A stretch of 64,000 nt of DNA from Ewingella americana. Lineage in GTDB: Bacteria; Pseudomonadota; Gammaproteobacteria; Enterobacterales; Enterobacteriaceae. This document shows positions 59,779 to 64,000 of this stretch, piece after piece (the stretch's first letter is position 1; every line of letters begins with the position of its first letter). Where the stretch lies: assembly GCF_006438725.1 (NCBI RefSeq), contig NZ_RCZD01000005.1, forward strand, positions 62,001 to 126,000, read 5' to 3'. The notes under the pieces were generated by a model. That model saw only the letters and a program-made list of their open reading frames with translations. It made no database searches and had not been told where the DNA came from. The position numbers and the translations under genes are program-made.

Positions 59779-60573
59779 TTACTTGTTGTTCATCGCGGAA
59801 GAGAGATGCTGCGCAGGAGCATCAAGGTGGACAACCGGATTTTCGGAATAGAGATAGCGGTCAACGTTGAATTCGAAATCATCGCTGGTGGCACGGAACA
59901 GCATCTGCTTGGTATTTTCCAGATGTTGCCACATCGCCAGTTTGGCCGCGTTCGGATCGCGGCGGATCAACGCCTTGAGGATCTGGTCATGATCTTCGCA
60001 CCAGCTTTCGATCGACTTCGCGTCGATATGCTCGTGCAATTTACGCCAGTAAGGATTCTGCCGCCGCTGACTCCACATCTTTTCGACGATGCTTGCCATG
60101 GCGCTATTTTGTGTCGATTGCGCTACCTGAATGTGGAATTTCAGATCCCACTCAGAATCGCGGAAGCGGTCTTCCAGACGAGCTTGTTCCTGAATTTCCA
60201 TCAAACGCATGATGTCCTGTTTGGTCACCTGCGTGGCGGCAAATTCAGCAATATTACTTTCAATCAGTTGACGCGCTTGTAACAGCTCGAATGGACCGGC
60301 GGCACCAAATTCCAAACCGTTGTCTGTCACGACCAGATGTTTTTGCTGGTTGGACATCACATGTATGCCGGAACCTTTGCGCACTTCAACATAACCTTCC
60401 ACTTCCAGCATGATGATCGCTTCTCGCACCACGGTGCGGCTGACGTTCATCTCCTCTGAAATCAAGCGTTCGGCCGGTAATTTTTCACCGACGGGGTAAA
60501 CGCCGCTCTCAATTCTCTCCTTGAGCGTGGCTGCCAGTTGCTGATAAAGACGTCTGGTTTCAGTGGGTTCCAT
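59779..60573 (-). CDS. exuR: Hexuronate-utilisation repressor ExuR
   Basis: 264-aa GntR-family (FadR subfamily) repressor of galacturonate/glucuronate genes. N-terminal winged HTH ([39 protein letters not shown]) and the all-helical FCD effector domain ([39 protein letters not shown]). The start at 60573 gives a length close to E. coli ExuR; longer in-frame starts are unsupported. Confidence 0.95.
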   Translation of the reverse strand: MEPTETRRLYQQLAATLKERIESGVYPVGEKLPAERLISEEMNVSRTVVREAIIMLEVEGYVEVRKGSGIHVMSNQQKHLVVTDNGLEFGAAGPFELLQARQLIESNIAEFAATQVTKQDIMRLMEIQEQARLEDRFRDSEWDLKFHIQVAQSTQNSAMASIVEKMWSQRRQNPYWRKLHEHIDAKSIESWCEDHDQILKALIRRDPNAAKLAMWQHLENTKQMLFRATSDDFEFNVDRYLYSENPVVHLDAPAQHLSSAMNNK

Positions 60574-60663
60574 GGCTTTACTCTTCATTAATATATACGG
60601 AAGCGATAAAAGGGTCGTTGAATGACGTTGGTCAATCATCCGGGCACATCGCCTGCCAGGGTA

Positions 60664-60684
60664 AAACTTGTTATACCAGTATAC
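60664..60684. promoter_or_regulatory. Candidate ExuR/UxuR operator upstream of exuR
   Basis: ACTTGTTATACCAGTATAC contains the near-palindrome CTTGTTATACCAG, close to the TTGGTATACCAA sites of ExuR/UxuR. It lies about 95 bp before exuR, consistent with autoregulation. Confidence 0.45.
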
Positions 60685-60748
60685 GGGGAACGCAGAACGG
60701 TTGCACCGTCGAACACTTGCCAGAAATAAGCATGAGGGTAATAAAAAC

Positions 60749-60776
60749 GAAAAAGCCCGGGCTGTTTTCCGGGCTA
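60749..60776 (-). terminator. Terminator after exuT
   Basis: AGCCCGG / CCGGGCT stem with an 8-nt loop and A-run on the left, giving UUUUUCG on minus-strand RNA. Confidence 0.75.
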
Positions 60777-60787
60777 AAACCGAGTTA

Positions 60788-62080
60788 TCAGGCTTTTGCG
60801 GCTTGCAGAGGCTGAGCGACAGGTTCCACCGCTGACCGATTCTGCAGGACGGTCCAGATGACCACAGCCCCGATCAGATCGAACACCGAAAGTGCAGCAA
60901 ACAGTGGGCTGAAGCCCAATGTATCGGCCAGAGCACCGACCACCAGGGCAAACATCGTACTGGCCGTCCATGCCGCCATCCCCGTCAGTCCGTTGGCCGT
61001 CGCGACTTCATTACGGCCAAATACATCTGAAGAGAGGGTGATCAACGCGCCGGAAAGTGACTGGTGCGCAAATCCGCCGACGCACAACAAAGCAATCGCA
61101 GCATAAGGGCTGGCAAACAGACCAATCATCCCGGGGCCAATCATCAATACTGCCCCCATGGTGACGACCAATTTACGCGATACAATCAGGTTAACTTTGA
61201 AATATTTCTGGAACAGCGGCGGCAGATACCCACCGACGATGCAGCCTAAGTCAGCGAACAGCATTGGCATCCAGGCGAACATGGCAATGTGTTTAAGGTC
61301 AAAACCGTAGGCTTTAAACATAAACAACGGGATCCATGCATTGAACGTCCCCCAGGCGGGTTCGGCCAGGAAACGTGGCAGTGCGATACCCCAGAACTGG
61401 CGGTTACGCAGGATTTCCCAGGCTGACATCTTTTTAGCATTGGTGGTCTGGTGTTGAGCTTCCTGACCGCCGAGAATATATTCGCGTTCTGGTGCGCTAA
61501 GTTTTTTCTGATCTTTTGGATGTTTATAGAACACTAACCAGCAGATAGCCCAGATCATACTCAGGGCCCCGGTAATGATGAAGGCGAGTTGCCAGCTGTG
61601 CATAATGATGCACCAGACTACCAGCGGTGGCGCAATCATCCCGCCGATAGAAGAACCGACGTTAAAGTAGCCTACGGCAATAGAACGTTCCTTTGCCGGG
61701 AACCATTCGCTGGTGGCTTTCAGGCCTGCAGGGATCATCGCGGCTTCTGCCATACCGACAGCACCACGGGCAATGGCAAGGCCACCCCAGCTGCTTGCCA
61801 GCGCGGTCGCCATACAGAAGATGGCCCACATGATGGCAAACATGGCGTAACCGACTTTGGTCCCCATCACGTCAAGGACGTAACCGGCAACCGGCTGCAT
61901 AAGTGTATAGCAGGCGGAATAGGCGGCGATAATGTAGGAATATTGCTGTGTGCTGATGTTGAGTTGGCTCATCAGCGTTGGTGCTGCAGCGGCTATGGCG
62001 TTACGTGTTAAATAGCCTAATACAGTACCGACTGTGACCAGCCCGATCATGTACCAGCGTAACCCTTTGATCTTACCCAT
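60788..62080 (-). CDS. exuT: Hexuronate transporter ExuT
   Basis: 430-aa MFS symporter (anion:cation symporter family) for galacturonate and glucuronate, with twelve predicted helices. [48 protein letters not shown] and [14 protein letters not shown] are characteristic. Divergent from uxaC, sharing the regulatory region, and followed by exuR. Confidence 0.96.
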   Translation of the reverse strand: MGKIKGLRWYMIGLVTVGTVLGYLTRNAIAAAAPTLMSQLNISTQQYSYIIAAYSACYTLMQPVAGYVLDVMGTKVGYAMFAIMWAIFCMATALASSWGGLAIARGAVGMAEAAMIPAGLKATSEWFPAKERSIAVGYFNVGSSIGGMIAPPLVVWCIIMHSWQLAFIITGALSMIWAICWLVFYKHPKDQKKLSAPEREYILGGQEAQHQTTNAKKMSAWEILRNRQFWGIALPRFLAEPAWGTFNAWIPLFMFKAYGFDLKHIAMFAWMPMLFADLGCIVGGYLPPLFQKYFKVNLIVSRKLVVTMGAVLMIGPGMIGLFASPYAAIALLCVGGFAHQSLSGALITLSSDVFGRNEVATANGLTGMAAWTASTMFALVVGALADTLGFSPLFAALSVFDLIGAVVIWTVLQNRSAVEPVAQPLQAAKA

Positions 62081-62542
62081 TTAACTCTCTCCCAGTAAAT
62101 AATCCGGTATTGGCTGCATATTTGCGGCCGCAGCACATTGAGCGCCGCCGCTCGGGGCGGGGCTTCTTCTTCGTGCTGCTGATGAGTACGTTATTTGACT
62201 ACCCTGTTTTTGTTATCCCCATGTCCCGGACAAAAACGTCGGTGATGTGGCAGGTCTTCACAGACGTTCTTGTTCGGGCGAGCTAAAGATAACTTGTCAT
62301 ACAGATTTAAAATTTGAATGACATCACAAAACCACACTTAGATTGTGTGGATAATAGTAGATATCGCAATAAATCTATAATTATCATTAAATTCAAGATG
62401 ATGAATATTTTAGTGTGATCCGGGTAACAGTATTGACCCTATTCATGGGATTAAATAGTGCTGGACGATGACCATAATTGGTGTGATAACTTCGCACCAT
62501 TGAGAGATAACTCAGAATTGAATTGAAGGTGAGGAACCTAAG
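62081..62542. promoter_or_regulatory. Divergent regulatory region exuT / uxaC
   Basis: 462 bp without a gene. Two CRP-like sites are visible: TTTGA-ATGACA-TCACA (62313-62328) and TGTGA-TCCGGG-TAACA (62414-62429). TGGTG (62479-62483) and CACCA (62495-62499) form an inverted pair in AATTGGTGTGATAAC that may belong to an ExuR operator near uxaC. This fits catabolite-activated, ExuR-repressed control of both genes. Confidence 0.5.
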
Positions 62543-63955
62543 ATGGCGCAGTTTTTAACTGAAGATTTCCTGCTCGACACCGAAGTCGCGCGTCGCCTGT
62601 ACCACGACTACGCGAAAGATCAGCCGATTTTTGACTACCACTGTCACCTGCCGCCGGAACAAATCGCGCAGGATCACCAGTTTAAGAACTTGTATGACAT
62701 CTGGCTGAAAGGTGATCACTACAAATGGCGTGCGATGCGCACCAACGGCGTGCCTGAACGCATGTGTACCGGCGATGCGAGCGACCGTGAAAAATTTGAC
62801 GCCTGGGCTGCTACCGTTCCGCATACCATCGGCAACCCGCTCTATATCTGGACTCACCTCGAACTTCGCCGTCCGTTTGGCATTACTGGCAAACTGCTGT
62901 CACCGACCACGGCGTCGGAAATCTGGGAACGCGGCAACGAACTGCTGGCGCAGAGGAGCTTCAGTGCGCGCGGCATCATGAAACAGATGAACGTGAAATT
63001 GGTCGGCACTACCGACGACCCGGTCGACTCCCTGGAACACCACAAAGCCGTGGCACAGGACACCAGTTTTGACGTCAAAGTGCTGCCCAGCTGGCGCCCG
63101 GATAAAGCCTTCAACATTGAAGCCGACAGCTTCCCTGATTACATGAAGAAACTGGAAGCTGCCGCCGATGTCTCGATCACCCGCTTCAGCGATCTGCGCG
63201 ACGCACTGAAAAAACGTCTGGATCACTTCGCGGCGCATGGCTGTAAAGTGTCCGACCATGCGCTGGACGTCGTGGTGTATGGCGAAGCTGATGACGCAAC
63301 GCTGGACGGTATTTTGGCCCGTCGCCTGAGCGGCGCGATGCCAGGTAAAGATGAAATCGCCCAGTTCAAAACCGGCGTGCTGCTCTATCTGGCTTCAGAA
63401 TATCAACGTCGTGAATGGGTACAGCAGTATCACATTGGCGCGCTGCGTAATAACAACACCCGCATGTTCCAGCTGATTGGCGCAGATGTGGGCTTTGACT
63501 CCATCAACGATCAGCCGCTGGCAGAACCGTTGTCGAAATTACTGGGTGCACAGGGTTTGGCCGGTGGCTTACCGAAAACGATTCTGTACTGCCTGAATCC
63601 ACGTGATAACGAAGTGATCGGCACCATGGTCGGTAATTTCCAGGGTGAAGGGATGCCCGGCAAGATGCAGTTTGGTTCCGGCTGGTGGTTCAACGATCAG
63701 AAAGATGGCATGCAGCGTCAGATGACGCAGCTCGCCAATCTGGGTTTACTGAGCCGCTTCGTGGGCATGCTGACCGATAGCCGTAGTTTCCTGTCCTATA
63801 CGCGCCATGAATATTTCCGTCGAATCCTGTGCCAGATGATTGGCCGCTGGGTGGAAGATGGCGAAGCACCACACGACATGGTGCTGCTGGGCAATATGGT
63901 TAAAAACATCTGTTTCGATAATGCGAAAGCGTATTTCGCCATTGAATTAAATTGA
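62543..63955 (+). CDS. uxaC: Glucuronate isomerase UxaC
   Basis: 470-aa enzyme converting D-glucuronate to fructuronate and D-galacturonate to tagaturonate. The amidohydrolase-like metal motif is [20 protein letters not shown]-type [25 protein letters not shown] and [13 protein letters not shown] are family hallmarks. Full length. Probably followed by uxaA beyond the window. Confidence 0.96.
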   Translation: MAQFLTEDFLLDTEVARRLYHDYAKDQPIFDYHCHLPPEQIAQDHQFKNLYDIWLKGDHYKWRAMRTNGVPERMCTGDASDREKFDAWAATVPHTIGNPLYIWTHLELRRPFGITGKLLSPTTASEIWERGNELLAQRSFSARGIMKQMNVKLVGTTDDPVDSLEHHKAVAQDTSFDVKVLPSWRPDKAFNIEADSFPDYMKKLEAAADVSITRFSDLRDALKKRLDHFAAHGCKVSDHALDVVVYGEADDATLDGILARRLSGAMPGKDEIAQFKTGVLLYLASEYQRREWVQQYHIGALRNNNTRMFQLIGADVGFDSINDQPLAEPLSKLLGAQGLAGGLPKTILYCLNPRDNEVIGTMVGNFQGEGMPGKMQFGSGWWFNDQKDGMQRQMTQLANLGLLSRFVGMLTDSRSFLSYTRHEYFRRILCQMIGRWVEDGEAPHDMVLLGNMVKNICFDNAKAYFAIELN

Positions 63956-63962
63956 GTAAAAC

Positions 63963-63992
63963 CCGCCGGGTGGGGGATGCCGTGCCCGGCGG
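63963..63992. repeat. GC-rich hairpin after uxaC
   Basis: CCGCCGGG / CCCGGCGG perfect 8-bp stem with a 14-nt loop, starting 7 nt after the uxaC stop, with no T-run before the window ends. Could be an intercistronic stabiliser. Confidence 0.45.
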
Positions 63993-64000
63993 GGCCTAAA

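Noticed and set aside
59618-59851. 77-aa plus-strand frame between yqjA and exuR
   Set aside because: Its 3' part is antisense to exuR, it has no ribosome site of note and no recognisable family.

Overview
The window is chromosomal DNA of a member of the Enterobacterales, most likely a Yersiniaceae-type genus (Rahnella/Ewingella/Rouxiella/Serratia-like). The evidence is gene order and protein similarity: darP–pmbA–cybC, npr–rapZ–ptsN–hpf–rpoN–lptBAC–kdsCD–yrbG, mlaFEDCB–ibaG–murA–degS–degQ, zapG/zapE–rplM–rpsI–sspAB–gltDB, arcB–(ArcZ)–elbB–mtgA, dolP–diaA–yraN–lpoA–rsmI–rnpB, yhaK/yhaJ–yqjG–yqjFKEDC–mzrA–yqjA–exuR–exuT/uxaC. Proteins such as L13, S9, ArcB and GltB are close to their E. coli counterparts, and ERIC elements (127-bp enterobacterial intergenic repeats) occur three times. 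I see no insertion sequence, prophage, tRNA or CRISPR array. The genus call is inference.

Layout. 1-2.3 kb: a GabD-type aldehyde dehydrogenase, then a secreted barnase-type ribonuclease overlapping a barstar gene. 2.4-5.5 kb: darP, pmbA, cybC and rnk, the last with an attenuator-like leader. 5.9-15.0 kb: an accessory catabolic island inserted between rnk and npr. 15.1-23.3 kb: nitrogen-PTS, rpoN and LPS-transport/Kdo genes on the minus strand. 23.6-28.5 kb: mla phospholipid transport, ibaG and murA. 28.6-35.7 kb: periplasmic proteases, cell-division accessory genes, ribosomal proteins and sspAB. 35.7-37.1 kb: an AT-rich orphan gene. 37.1-47.9 kb: glutamate synthase, arcB, the ArcZ sRNA, a degenerate elbB and mtgA. 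48-53 kb: outer-membrane/peptidoglycan helpers and RNase P RNA. 53-59.4 kb: the yha/yqj cluster. 59.8-64 kb: hexuronate regulation, transport and isomerisation.

The most interesting part is 5.9-15 kb. Its order is: a small single-domain PRD protein; a glycine-rich SFCGS protein; a DUF4312 protein; membrane proteins of the DUF4311 and DUF4310 types; an amidohydrolase/deacetylase; a DgaE-like PLP ammonia-lyase; a DgaF-like KDGP aldolase; an exported lactonase; and a BglG/MtlR-type regulator carrying PRD, EIIB-like and EIIA-like domains. The enzymes fit a route from an N-acylated amino-sugar acid to pyruvate plus glyceraldehyde-3-phosphate. The regulators are of the PTS kind, yet there is no recognisable PTS permease. 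The four small or membrane proteins are therefore good candidates for an undescribed uptake (perhaps phosphorylating) system. An ERIC element splits the operon between its soluble and membrane halves.

Other points worth a second look: a 401-aa AT-rich orphan between sspB and gltD; an ElbB orthologue with the nucleophile-elbow Cys replaced by Ser, an AT-rich 5' half and a 29-nt perfect palindrome in its coding sequence; absence of yhcC between gltB and arcB; and two extra cysteines in the barnase homologue.
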